A program made the position numbers and the translations under genes. Below are positions 6,127-6,242 of a DNA stretch of 6,242 bases, in pieces (position 1 is the first letter of the stretch; each line of letters starts with the position of its first letter). The notes beneath the pieces are model-generated. The model saw only the letters and a list, made by a program, of their open reading frames with translations, was not told where the DNA came from and made no database searches. The DNA is from an uncultured Aliterella sp. (lineage in GTDB: Bacteria; Cyanobacteriota; Cyanobacteriia; Cyanobacteriales; Chroococcidiopsidaceae), in contig CAJQOK010000486.1 in NCBI GenBank assembly GCA_905479905.1, forward strand, positions 1 through 6,242. Reading direction: 5' to 3'.

Positions 6127-6180
6127 ATTACCAATTACCCATTACCCATTACCCATTACCCATTACCCATTACCTATTAC
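6127..6180. repeat. Heptanucleotide tandem repeat (ATTACCC)n
   Basis: The array has five perfect ATTACCC units (6134-6168), one degenerate unit on the left (ATTACCA, 6127-6133), one on the right (ATTACCT, 6169-6175) and a partial unit (ATTAC, 6176-6180), about 7.7 units in 54 bases. Such 7-base tandem repeats between genes are known from cyanobacteria as short tandemly repeated repetitive sequences; this unit is not one of the three classic ones I remember (CCCCART, TTGGTCA, CAACAGT) but is of the same kind. The array overlaps the predicted 3' end of the right-edge gene. Confidence 0.92.
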
Positions 6181-6242
6181 TGCCGCAGATGGTAATAATA
6201 AACCGTATTCCAACCCTTCAACTACCGCTTGGTAAGAAGCAT
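6163..6242 (-). CDS. Probable 3' end of an unidentified gene
   Basis: On the - strand a frame open from the right edge reads ASYQAVVEGLEYGLLLPSAA, then VIGNG, and stops at TAA (6163-6165). The first 20 residues look like a normal amphipathic helix and tail, and the orientation matches the six genes downstream. The last five codons and the stop fall in the heptamer array, so the repeat sets the C-terminus. Only 25 codons are visible, so an open frame alone proves little, and an ATG-led + strand frame from 6189 is also open over most of the same bases. I do not recognise the family. Confidence 0.45.
   Translation of the reverse strand, partial: ASYQAVVEGLEYGLLLPSAAVIGNG

Noticed and set aside
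6127..6180. Heptamer array as a CRISPR array
   Set aside because: The units are 7 bases in direct tandem with no unique spacers, and no cas gene is present.
6189..6242. ATG-led + strand frame open to the right edge
   Set aside because: The 18 visible residues look less protein-like than the - strand reading, and it would run against all nearby genes; it cannot be fully excluded.

Overview
The window looks like cyanobacterial chromosomal DNA. Three things support this. The octamer GCGATCGC (the HIP1 palindrome of cyanobacteria) occurs nine times in 6.2 kb. The gene families are typical of cyanobacteria: DUF1995, Uma2/DUF820, a TspO-related Trp-rich membrane protein, and a conserved 168-residue protein. 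An intergenic array of the heptamer ATTACCC also resembles the short tandem repeats of filamentous and Chroococcidiopsis-like cyanobacteria. The genus cannot be fixed from this sequence.

Layout: on the + strand, a DUF1995 gene cut by the left edge (2-604) is followed after 4 bases by a long RluA-family pseudouridine synthase (609-2165). The rest reads on the - strand. From right to left it holds the probable 3' end of an unidentified gene (6163 to the edge), a 132-base intergenic stretch that includes most of the heptamer array, a secreted Cys-containing protein (6030-5512), a conserved cyanobacterial protein (5504-4998), a YgfZ/CAF17-type folate-binding protein (4981-3953), a Uma2-family nuclease-like protein (3933-3295), a small two-helix membrane protein (3265-2951) and a Trp-rich membrane protein (2947-2162). 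The gaps between these six complete genes are only 7, 16, 19, 29 and 3 bases, so co-transcription is plausible. The + and - groups converge and share the four bases TTAA, with no room for a terminator between them.

Functional picture: most genes are housekeeping or conserved. The recognisable roles are RNA modification (RluA type), Fe-S protein maintenance (YgfZ), and possibly photosystem biogenesis (DUF1995, by analogy with plant LPA3). The remaining - strand genes have no firm function. I found no clear new multi-gene system. The best leads are the four-Cys N-terminal region of the long RluA protein, the small membrane protein next to the Trp-rich protein, and the heptamer array that appears to supply the end of the right-edge gene.
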